Below, in pieces: positions 1-5,790 of a stretch of 7,929 bases of DNA; positions within the stretch are counted from its first letter, which is position 1; the number at the start of each line of letters is the position of its first letter. The DNA lies in contig OMIJ01000149.1 in NCBI GenBank assembly GCA_900299065.1, positions 1 to 7,929 on the forward strand, in the 5' to 3' direction. The notes beneath the pieces were generated by a model, which was given only the letters and a program-made list of their open reading frames with translations, was not told the DNA's origin and ran no database searches. The stretch is from Hyphomicrobiales bacterium. Its GTDB lineage: Bacteria; Pseudomonadota; Alphaproteobacteria; Rhizobiales; Beijerinckiaceae. Both the position numbers and the translations under genes were made by a program.

Positions 1-90
1 AAGCGCGGCGACCGGATCGAGCAGATGGAATTTGCCGAGGCAAAACCACAAACAAGCTCGATCAATCTTATCAAAAATATCGCCGGATAG
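1..90 (+). CDS. C-terminal end of an unidentified protein (5' end outside window)
   Basis: Frame 1 is open from the first base for 29 codons and ends in TAG at 88-90. The fragment starts KRGDRIEQMEFAEAKP and ends INLIKNIAG, a mildly charged tail with no motif I recognise, so no function is offered. It is read toward recR; only 11 bases separate its stop from the recR stop (TAA, complement of 102-104), and no hairpin terminator is visible between them. The case for a real gene is positional: it fills the space up to recR with no other plausible occupant. A chance open frame of 29 codons is not excluded. Confidence 0.5.
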   Translation, partial: KRGDRIEQMEFAEAKPQTSSINLIKNIAG

Positions 91-101
91 GCAGACTGTT
101 T

Positions 102-707
102 TTACACTGAAGTGCGGCTGCGAATAGCAGCGAGGATCGTGCCATCATCAAGATAATCCAGCTCACCGCCAACAGGCACACCATGGGCAAGGCGCGTGAC
201 CTTTACATTCAGATGCGCCAGCAGATCAGTGATATAATGCGCGGTTGTCTGACCATCGACGGTTGCATTGACTGCAATGATGACTTCCCGCACCTGATCT
301 TCACTCACGCGCTTCACTAAAGCATCAAGATGCAAATCTTGCGGTCCAATGCCGTCAAGCGCAGATAAAGTGCCGCCCAGCACATGATAACGTGCCTTCA
401 ATGCCCCGGAGCGCTCCAGCGCCCATAGATCCGCCACTGTTTCCACAACCACCAAGAGGTGCGGATCGCGCCTGGCGTCACAGCACATTGTGCAAGGATC
501 TGACGTATCAATATTGCCGCAGGCCGAGCAGATGAGAATGCGCTCATGTGCCGTCTTCATCGCATCGGCTAAAGGTCCGAGCAATTCTTCGCGCTTGCGC
601 AAAAGATGCAGCGCCACGCGTCGCGCCGAGCGCGGCCCAAGTCCTGGCAGGCGCGACAATAATTGAATCAGACGCTGGATCTCTGGCCCGGCGATGGATT
701 CAGCCAT
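102..707 (-). CDS. recR: Recombination mediator protein RecR
   Basis: RecR works with RecO (and RecF) to load RecA onto SSB-coated single-stranded DNA at gaps during recombinational repair. The 201-residue length is normal for the family. Domains in order are a helix-hairpin-helix region at about residues 17-36 (LSRLPGLGPRSARR), a four-cysteine zinc finger at C60, C63, C72 and C75, and a Toprim domain from about 83 to 175 with VVVE at 87-90 and NATVDGQTTAHYI at 147-159. The C-terminus has the usual LAHGVPVGGELDYLDDGT signature at 173-190. The E. coli Toprim motif reads TVEGEATA; the D and Q here I believe to be the normal alphaproteobacterial form. The ATG is 3 bases after the ybaB stop with no convincing Shine-Dalgarno sequence of its own, so translation is probably coupled to ybaB. 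It is the last gene of the dnaX-ybaB-recR block. Confidence 0.97.
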   Translation of the reverse strand: MAESIAGPEIQRLIQLLSRLPGLGPRSARRVALHLLRKREELLGPLADAMKTAHERILICSACGNIDTSDPCTMCCDARRDPHLLVVVETVADLWALERSGALKARYHVLGGTLSALDGIGPQDLHLDALVKRVSEDQVREVIIAVNATVDGQTTAHYITDLLAHLNVKVTRLAHGVPVGGELDYLDDGTILAAIRSRTSV

Positions 708-710
708 GGA

Positions 711-1034
711 TCAAAACGGCAGTTTCATGCCGGGGGGCAGCGGCATGCCGGCAGTGACAGATTTCATGCGCTCTTCCATCAAGGCCTCGCCCTTGCGCTT
801 GGCATCTTCATGCGCCGTGACAATGAGATCCTCGAGAATTTCCTCTTCCTCAGGTTTCATCAAACTCTCATCAATCGTCACATTTTTGATATTGCCCTTG
901 GCGGTGAGTGTCACACGCACAAGACCTGCGCCAGATTGGCCCTCAACAAGAGTGCGCTCCAGTTCAGCCTGCATGTCCTGCATGCGCGCCTGCATGGCCT
1001 GCGCCTGTTTCATCAGGCCCATAATATCCTTCAT
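711..1034 (-). CDS. ybaB: YbaB/EbfC-family nucleoid-associated protein
   Basis: This is a small, 107-residue, dimeric DNA-binding protein of the YbaB/EbfC family. Relatives bind DNA and are thought to act as nucleoid-associated or global regulatory proteins; no enzymatic role is known. The sequence fits the family throughout: an N-terminal helix rich in Met and Gln (MKDIMGLMKQAQAMQARMQD), a Gly-containing turn followed by a beta strand (GLVRVTLTAKGNIKNVTID, about residues 37-55), an acidic segment (KPEEEEILEDLI, about 60-71), and a C-terminal Met/Pro/Gly-rich tail (GMPLPPGMKLPF). It sits between dnaX and recR, the conserved position of this gene in many bacteria. The start is fixed by GAGG 7 nt upstream, which overlaps the dnaX stop codon. 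Its stop is 3 bases before the recR ATG. Confidence 0.95.
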   Translation of the reverse strand: MKDIMGLMKQAQAMQARMQDMQAELERTLVEGQSGAGLVRVTLTAKGNIKNVTIDESLMKPEEEEILEDLIVTAHEDAKRKGEALMEERMKSVTAGMPLPPGMKLPF

Positions 1035-1041
1035 AGGAGAA

Positions 1042-1045
1042 CCTC
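1042..1045 (-). promoter_or_regulatory. ybaB ribosome-binding site overlapping the dnaX stop
   Basis: On the minus strand the end of dnaX reads TTGTGAGGTTCTCCTATG. The dnaX stop TGA shares two bases with the GAGG that serves ybaB, seven bases before its ATG. A ribosome terminating on dnaX would cover this site, which suggests translational coupling or re-initiation. Confidence 0.6.
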
Positions 1046-2963
1046 ACAAATCATCATCAAGATCGATTTCATCGCTATAGCCAATTTCATCATTGCTTGC
1101 CTTATTCACGGCATTGCTCTCAGCAATGGCAGAAACTTGCTCGGGCATACGCACAGCAATGATTTCAGCACCGGGAAAACGCTCCAGCACATTGCGCACA
1201 AGCGGTTCTGCGCGCACGCCTACAAGGCGCTCTGCCTCTTTGGCATCTTGCATCTGCTTGAGGCTTGGACCACCTGGCGCATTGGAAATAGCCACTATCC
1301 AGCGCAGGCCCGTCCATTCCTGCAAGCGGCGCATCAAAGTTGCAGCCAATTGCGGCGAGGCACCGGAAGCCAGAGAGAATTCGATCGAGCCTTCTTCAAA
1401 GCGGATCAAATGTACATCGCGCTCAAGCGCCATTTTCAATTGAATGTCGCGATGTACTTGCGCCAGCTTCACCACATCCTCAAGGCTGTGGAGATGAACG
1501 CTAGGCTGGGGATCTTTAGCTTCAGCTTGCACAACGACTGGCGCTGCATGCTGCAATTGCACCGCTGTCTGTGAGCTGGCTAAAACAGGCCGCGCCGCAG
1601 CTTGACCAGAGGACATCATCATTGTTGCGGAACTGGCAGAGGCCATTGGCGCTCTTGGTGCCGGAGCAGCACCATTGCCAGAGTCACCAGCAGAAGATTT
1701 GTTTGGCGCATTCGATAAGCGCCGCAATAAATCATCCGGCGTTGGCAAATCTGCGGCATAGGCCAGTCGCACCAGCACCATATCAGCTGCAGCAAGAGGA
1801 CGTGGTGAGTCCTTGATCTCAGCCAGACCTTTTACGAGCAATTGCCAGGTGCGCGTCAGCACAGGCATGGTCAGGTTTTGCGCAAATTGCGCACCGCGCT
1901 GACGCTCTTGCTGGGTGACAGCAGCATCAAATTTGGTATCGGGAATGAGCTTGAGGCGCGTGACGAAATGCACAAACTCGGCCAGATCAGTCAGCACAAG
2001 GGCTGGATCTGCGCCCAGATCATATTGCTCTTTCAAAGCATCAAGCGCGCTTCTGACATCGCCGCGCATGATCGACTCAAACAGATCAATAATGCGCGAG
2101 CGATCCGCCAGCCCTAGCATGAGCGCAACGCCCTCAAGGCTGATATGATCAGACGTGCCGCCATGTGCAATGGCCTGATCGAGAATGGAGAGAGAATCGC
2201 GCACCGATCCTTCCGAGGCTCTTGCTATCAAAGCCAGCGCATCAGCATCAATCTTCACACCTTCTTTGTCACAAATACCTGACAAATGCGCGATGAGGAC
2301 ATCCGATTCAATGCGGCGCAGATCAAAGCGCTGACAGCGCGAGCGCACCGTCACCGGCACACGTTCGATTTCGGTTGTAGCAAACAAAAAGCGCACATGT
2401 TCTGGCGGCTCTTCGAGCGTCTTCAACAGACCATTGAAGGCGGCTTTCGAAAGCATATGCACTTCGTCGATGATGAAGACTTTGGTGCGTGCCATCACAG
2501 GGCGATAGCGTGCCGATTCGATGATCTCGCGAATATCGTCAATGCCGGTATGCGAAGCCGCATCCATTTCGATAACATCGACATGGCGTGATTCAATGAT
2601 CGCCTGACAATGCACACCCATTTCCGGCATGTGAATGGTTGGCTTGTTGATGGCAGGCTGATCGCCGCGGGCGGGCAATTCATAATTGAAGGCCCGGGCA
2701 AGAATGCGTGCCGTTGTGGTTTTGCCAACACCGCGCACGCCGGTGAGGATATAGGCCTGATGTATGCGCCCCAGCTCAAAGGCATTGCCCAGAGTGCGGA
2801 CCATGGCCTCCTGGCCAATCAGATCATCAAAATTGGCGGGGCGATATTTGCGCGCCAGTACGCGATAAGGCGCGCCAGTAGCTTTCTGCGGCACCGAACC
2901 CAGATCAAGGCCCAGCGAGGGCATGGGCAAATCCTGTGTGTGGGACGAAGGCCCGTCGCTCAT
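1044..2963 (-). CDS. dnaX: DNA polymerase III subunit tau (clamp loader, DnaX)
   Basis: This is the clamp-loader ATPase subunit that drives beta-clamp loading and links polymerase cores at the fork. The chosen ATG gives 639 residues. AAA+ motifs are complete: Walker A GVRGVGKT (75-82), Walker B IIDEVH (164-169), sensor 1 FATTE (194-198), SRC (208-210) and sensor 2 GSVRDSLSILDQA (252-264). The lid and collar domains run to about 405. An Ala/Pro/Ser-rich linker follows at about 418-487, then a tau-type C-terminal domain (about 488-605) and an acidic tail. The zinc-module cysteines seen in E. coli are absent between 92 and 125 (only C119 remains), which I believe is usual for Hyphomicrobiales. 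I see no A-AAA-AAG type slippery site, so a short gamma form is not predicted. The frame stays open upstream to a GTG at 3212, but that extension is the antisense-free body of the SRP RNA gene and has no protein-like composition. A weak AGGG precedes the ATG at 2963. Confidence 0.95.
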   Translation of the reverse strand: MSDGPSSHTQDLPMPSLGLDLGSVPQKATGAPYRVLARKYRPANFDDLIGQEAMVRTLGNAFELGRIHQAYILTGVRGVGKTTTARILARAFNYELPARGDQPAINKPTIHMPEMGVHCQAIIESRHVDVIEMDAASHTGIDDIREIIESARYRPVMARTKVFIIDEVHMLSKAAFNGLLKTLEEPPEHVRFLFATTEIERVPVTVRSRCQRFDLRRIESDVLIAHLSGICDKEGVKIDADALALIARASEGSVRDSLSILDQAIAHGGTSDHISLEGVALMLGLADRSRIIDLFESIMRGDVRSALDALKEQYDLGADPALVLTDLAEFVHFVTRLKLIPDTKFDAAVTQQERQRGAQFAQNLTMPVLTRTWQLLVKGLAEIKDSPRPLAAADMVLVRLAYAADLPTPDDLLRRLSNAPNKSSAGDSGNGAAPAPRAPMASASSATMMMSSGQAAARPVLASSQTAVQLQHAAPVVVQAEAKDPQPSVHLHSLEDVVKLAQVHRDIQLKMALERDVHLIRFEEGSIEFSLASGASPQLAATLMRRLQEWTGLRWIVAISNAPGGPSLKQMQDAKEAERLVGVRAEPLVRNVLERFPGAEIIAVRMPEQVSAIAESNAVNKASNDEIGYSDEIDLDDDL

Positions 2964-3049
2964 ATTTGGCCCTGACACTGCTTTGCCTTGACAATTACTG
3001 CCTCGCTGATCGTGCTGGCATTTGCGCCAAACATGATCAAGAGGCTGAA

Positions 3050-3147
3050 GTAGGAGGCTGGACGAAGACCCGCCCGTTCTCGTTAGGGCTGCTTCCTTCC
3101 GGACCTGACCCGGTTGGCGAGTGGTACGTCCAACGCCAACCTCCCGG
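3050..3147 (-). ncRNA. ffs: Signal recognition particle RNA (4.5S-type, small bacterial SRP RNA)
   Basis: The RNA binds Ffh and targets ribosomes making membrane proteins to FtsY. The minus strand carries the near-invariant domain IV core GTCAGGTCCGGAAGGAAGCA with its GGAA tetraloop, complementary to about 3088-3107. The ends close a helix: GGAGGTTGG near 3144-3136 pairs with CCAGCCTCC near 3061-3053 over nine positions, one of them G-U. This gives an RNA of about 98 nt, the usual size of the short bacterial form; the exact ends are good to a few bases. It is transcribed in the same direction as dnaX, starting about 85 nt before its ATG, matching the scr-dnaX-yaaK-recR order known from Bacillus subtilis. 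I see no strong terminator between the RNA and dnaX, so read-through into dnaX is possible. Confidence 0.95.
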
Positions 3148-3151
3148 ACTT

Positions 3152-3180
3152 TATTTGGACCAGCGCTGGGGATTGCGCAA
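3152..3180 (-). promoter_or_regulatory. Candidate sigma-70 type promoter of the SRP RNA
   Basis: On the minus strand TTGCGC (3180-3175, preceded by C, as in the alphaproteobacterial CTTG- type -35) is followed after exactly 17 bases by CAAATA (3157-3152). The predicted start, 5-7 bases further on, falls at about 3147-3145, which is the folded 5' end of the SRP RNA. The agreement in spacing is the main support; the -10 match itself is poor. Confidence 0.4.
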
Positions 3181-3215
3181 GCGGTGGATGATTTTTTCCT
3201 GTTCCCATCCACTTA

Positions 3216-3251
3216 CACCCCGCATATTCCTTGCACCCCGCATATTCCTTG
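3216..3251. repeat. Perfect 18-bp tandem duplication
   Basis: The unit CACCCCGCATATTCCTTG occurs at 3216-3233 and again, without a mismatch, at 3234-3251. It lies in the intergenic region between the SRP RNA and nudC, ending 9 bases before the nudC ribosome-binding site. Each copy contains CATATT, a -10-like hexamer, but no well-spaced -35 is visible. The identity of the copies points to a recent duplication by slippage, or to a conserved paired binding site. Confidence 0.9.
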
Positions 3252-3259
3252 CTGCATTC

Positions 3260-3264
3260 AAGGA
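3260..3264 (+). promoter_or_regulatory. Ribosome-binding site deciding the nudC start
   Basis: AAGGA ends five bases before the ATG at 3270. The alternative in-frame TTG at 3231 lies inside the tandem repeat and has no such site, so the ATG is preferred. Confidence 0.75.
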
Positions 3265-3269
3265 TCAGC

Positions 3270-4259
3270 ATGACCAAATTTGGCTCCTACCCAGATCGCT
3301 CAATGGCTAATGGCTATGGGCAGAACCCGCTTGATCGCTTATCAGACAGGCGGGATGATGTGGCTGTGATTGCAGCCCTCAAGGCCGATCCCTCCAGCGT
3401 CAGCTTTGTTATTGTTCTGGACAAATTCGTCCTCACCTCCAGCTCTAGCCAGGCACAGGGCTTGTTCAGCCTGAAGGATAGCGAAGCCTTAGGCTTTGTG
3501 CAGGATGTTGCGTTTTTAGGGCGCGATCAGGAGCGCGCCTATTTTGCGACTTTGTTGAGTGATCATTCAGCTGGCCATCGTGCCGAAGCCCTTGCATCCG
3601 ATCCAGCTGCGCCTCCTCATATCGTCCTCACCCAAAGACCTGATCTGCCTCTGGCTGATTTGCGCGCGCTGGCGGTGCAAGGGCTGATGGAGCCTGCCAT
3701 TCTGGGCATGATGGCTGAGGCTAAAAGTCTGATGCATTGGCATGCGCGCCACAGATTTTGCTCGGTCTGCGGTCAGGCGAGCGTGCTGGCCTCAGCTGGA
3801 TGGAAACGTGAATGCCTGTCGTGTCAGGCGCAGCATTTTCCACGCACAGATCCGGTTGTCATCATGCTGGCGATTGATGGTGATCATTGTTTGCTTGGGC
3901 GTCAGCCACGCTTTGGCAAAGGCATGTATTCGGCATTGGCCGGTTTTCTTGAACCAGGCGAGACGATTGAAGCGGCGGTGCGGCGTGAAATTTTTGAAGA
4001 GGCCCGTATTGAGATTGGCCGCGTGCGCTATCTGGCCTCTCAGCCATGGCCTTTTCCTGCGTCATTGATGATTGGCTGTCATGCCGAAGCGCTCAGCCGG
4101 GAGCTCATTATAGACAGAACTGAACTTGAAGATGCGCGCTGGTTCTCACGGCATGAGGCAAGGCTAATGCTGGAAGGCAAACATGCCGATGGGCTTTTGC
4201 CGCCCGGGCGCATTGCCATTGCCTATCATTTGCTCAAAGCATTTGTGGAAGAGGATTAA
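3270..4259 (+). CDS. nudC: NADH pyrophosphatase / NAD-capped RNA hydrolase NudC
   Basis: NudC is a Nudix hydrolase that cleaves NAD(H) to NMN(H) and AMP and removes NAD caps from RNA 5' ends. From the ATG at 3270 it has 329 residues, somewhat longer than the E. coli enzyme because of a longer N-terminal NUDIX-like domain (about 1-155). A four-cysteine zinc ribbon follows (C164, C167, C182, C185), then the catalytic Nudix domain. The Nudix box lies at 225-247 with G225, E231, R239-E240 and E243-E244 in place. The family marker SQPWPFP at 257-263 distinguishes NudC from other Nudix proteins. The conserved glycine near the end of the box is an arginine (R246, in EEARI where EEAGI is usual); the metal-binding glutamates are unaffected, so activity is likely kept. 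The gene is single, divergent from the SRP RNA, and its TAA is 20 bases from the convergent wza-like stop. Confidence 0.95.
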   Translation: MTKFGSYPDRSMANGYGQNPLDRLSDRRDDVAVIAALKADPSSVSFVIVLDKFVLTSSSSQAQGLFSLKDSEALGFVQDVAFLGRDQERAYFATLLSDHSAGHRAEALASDPAAPPHIVLTQRPDLPLADLRALAVQGLMEPAILGMMAEAKSLMHWHARHRFCSVCGQASVLASAGWKRECLSCQAQHFPRTDPVVIMLAIDGDHCLLGRQPRFGKGMYSALAGFLEPGETIEAAVRREIFEEARIEIGRVRYLASQPWPFPASLMIGCHAEALSRELIIDRTELEDARWFSRHEARLMLEGKHADGLLPPGRIAIAYHLLKAFVEED

Positions 4260-4279
4260 CGGACCAGACATCAGCCTGA

Positions 4280-5509
4280 TCAGCAGCGTGCACCAGATTG
4301 CGCACAGATCGAGCCAAGCGACAAAGCCGGACCATAAACAGATGAGAGAATGCCCATGGTCTTTTGCACTTCGGTCAAAGGCGCTGTGGCAACGTAGATA
4401 ATGTCCTTGTTGCGAATCTGGAAGCGACGGGCCCAGAAATAAGTGCTGGGGTCACGCATATTGGCTTGATAGACGACATTGACAGTCGCCTGGCCAGGCT
4501 CGATCTGGAAACTGGGATCAATTTCACGAGCGACAGAAACCGGCTCTGAGCGCAACACGAAGACGCCTTGTGGATCAGCCTGCAAATCAAGCAGACCACC
4601 AGTCTTGGCAACTGCCTCTTCCAGTGAAACGCCGATGGCATCGAAAGGCACGAGCGAATTGCGGCCCGTTGCGCCAAAGGCCGTATAGGTCTGGGGCTCA
4701 CGCATCAAAGTGAGAATATCACCCGGGCGCATATAGACATTCTCATTGGGATTGGTGAGCAGGGCCTGCATGGGCAGACGCACGGTTGAATTATTGCGTC
4801 CAAGAGACACAAAGGTTTCATTAACGGGGGCACGCACGCCGCCTGCTGTGGCAATCACATCAAGAATACGATCGCCGCGCAGCGAAAGGGGAATGCGCGC
4901 ACCGGCAATCACCTCACCCGTAACCGTGACGGAATTTGAAATATTGGTCGCCATGGACACGAGCGCTTGCGGCTCAATCGCTTTGCCCGCGAGTTTTTCT
5001 ACGATGGATTTTTCAACTTGTTGCGTTGTCAGGCCCGCTGCGCGCACACTGCCTGCATAGGGAATGGTGATTGTCCCCTCACGCGAGACAGGCTGGGCGG
5101 GAATGACGGCGGAATGCGAGCCCGTGGTCATGCCATTGAGAGCGGGAGTTGAGAACAGGCCACCCGAAGCAGCCTCCCAGACAGTCACCGCCACCATATC
5201 GCCAATGCCAATGACCTGATTGGGCGATTGGCCGCGATAATCACCAAAGCTACCAGCCAGACTGGGGCGCCCTCGGCGCTCGAGAATAGAAACTGTTCGT
5301 TCGCTGACATTGGACAGCAGATAATGCGCACCGCCTGCCGTAGGGGTGACATTGCTGGCATTATTGACGACATCAGCGGTTGAAGGGCCTTGAGCGGGCA
5401 AAGCCGAGCATGCCGCCAGAGTCGCGAGCAGCAGGGCAGACCCCAACCAGCGCGTGGTTTGCAGCGACAAACGGCGACCCCTACTCAAGAACACTGATTT
5501 CTTTATCAC
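4280..5509 (-). CDS. Wza-like outer-membrane polysaccharide export lipoprotein
   Basis: This is predicted to be an outer-membrane channel component for capsule or exopolysaccharide secretion, working with an inner-membrane co-polymerase. The GTG start gives 409 residues. The N-terminus is a lipoprotein signal: basic n-region (MIKKSVFLSRGRR), hydrophobic core, and lipobox L31-A-A-C34. The poly-export domain covers about 97-188 and contains IGIGDMVAVTVWE (100-112) and GTITIPYAGSVRAAG (145-159). Two SLBB-like repeats follow, from about 191 (VTVTGEVIAGARIPLSL) and 277 (AFGATGRNSLVPFDAI). The C-terminal segment after about 380 (TEVQKTMGILSSVYGPALSL) is suited to the membrane-spanning helix of Wza relatives. 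An in-frame TTG at 5599 would add 30 residues before the signal and lacks support; GGAAAGG precedes the GTG. No glycosyltransferase or chain-length gene is next to it here, so the exported polymer cannot be named. Confidence 0.9.
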   Translation of the reverse strand: MIKKSVFLSRGRRLSLQTTRWLGSALLLATLAACSALPAQGPSTADVVNNASNVTPTAGGAHYLLSNVSERTVSILERRGRPSLAGSFGDYRGQSPNQVIGIGDMVAVTVWEAASGGLFSTPALNGMTTGSHSAVIPAQPVSREGTITIPYAGSVRAAGLTTQQVEKSIVEKLAGKAIEPQALVSMATNISNSVTVTGEVIAGARIPLSLRGDRILDVIATAGGVRAPVNETFVSLGRNNSTVRLPMQALLTNPNENVYMRPGDILTLMREPQTYTAFGATGRNSLVPFDAIGVSLEEAVAKTGGLLDLQADPQGVFVLRSEPVSVAREIDPSFQIEPGQATVNVVYQANMRDPSTYFWARRFQIRNKDIIYVATAPLTEVQKTMGILSSVYGPALSLGSICAQSGARC

Positions 5510-5514
5510 AGCGA

Positions 5515-5521
5515 CCTTTCC
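5515..5521 (-). promoter_or_regulatory. Ribosome-binding site deciding the wza-like start
   Basis: The minus strand reads GGAAAGG, then five bases, then GTG (5509-5507). This places the start directly before the basic n-region of the lipoprotein signal and rules in a GTG codon over the upstream TTG at 5599. Confidence 0.75.
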
Positions 5522-5641
5522 ATGGGTCAATAGCTCAAAGCTGAATCCATTTTTCCGGACCCGATCGGCCAATCCATGTGCCCAAAGAGACACACCCAAT
5601 GGCCGCGCTTCTCAATCATGAAGACGCCAACCCTAGAGGCG

Positions 5642-5664
5642 TATCATTGTTATAAGCATTGATA
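5642..5664. repeat. 23-bp inverted repeat, candidate operator
   Basis: TATCATTG (5642-5649) and CATTGATA (5657-5664) are inverted copies with one mismatch, separated by seven bases. On the minus strand the centre contains TATAAC (5654-5649), which resembles a -10 box in the direction of the wza-like gene. A regulator bound here would block such a promoter. The identity of any regulator is unknown. Confidence 0.4.
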
Positions 5665-5749
5665 AGATTGCACTTTTTTAACTTCTAGGGATAAAAAATG
5701 TATAGCTTGGACAATGAATCGTTAAGAAACGCGACTGAGCCTATCTAGC

Positions 5750-5779
5750 AAAGCCGGGCGGGCAATGACCAGCCCGGCT
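5750..5779 (-). terminator. Likely intrinsic terminator of the cupin gene
   Basis: On the minus strand, 11 bases after the cupin stop codon, AGCCGGGC (5779-5772) and GCCCGGCT (5759-5752) form a perfect 8-bp GC-rich stem with a 12-base loop. It is followed by only a short T run (TTT, 5752-5750, then G). The position and stem argue for termination; the short T tract makes efficiency uncertain. Confidence 0.55.
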
Positions 5780-5790
5780 CGAATTTATCC

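Larger units (their letters stand above)
5510..5790. other. AT-rich intergenic region upstream of the wza-like gene
   Basis: These 281 bases hold no gene that I can support. The part at about 5640-5720 is much richer in A and T than the flanks and is the likely promoter region for the leftward wza-like gene, but no well-spaced -35/-10 pair stands out. An imperfect 8-bp inverted repeat lies at 5642-5664, and the terminator-like hairpin of the cupin gene is at 5752-5779. The 5' leader of the export gene would be roughly 130 nt if transcription begins near the inverted repeat. Confidence 0.6.

Noticed and set aside
663..1574. A 303-codon open frame on the plus strand opposite recR, ybaB and dnaX
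   Set aside because: It lies wholly antisense to three well-recognised genes, its translation is His/Leu/Phe-rich without any family motif, and there is no ribosome site. It reflects codon bias of the genes on the other strand.
1044..1800. Programmed frameshift site in dnaX
   Set aside because: I looked on the coding strand for A6G or similar slippery runs around the linker and found none; AAACAAA near codon 420 does not fit.
3019..3032. Small hairpin TGGC-N6-GCCA between the SRP RNA and dnaX as a terminator
   Set aside because: The stem has only four pairs and no T run follows on the coding strand.
2936..3310. A plus-strand open frame of 124 codons across the SRP RNA and the nudC start
   Set aside because: It is antisense to the SRP RNA and dnaX start and overlaps the start of nudC in another frame; its composition is not protein-like.
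5510..5599. Longer start for the wza-like protein at the TTG complementary to 5597-5599
   Set aside because: It would put 30 extra residues before a normal lipoprotein signal peptide, and only the GTG at 5509 has a well-placed GGAAAGG.
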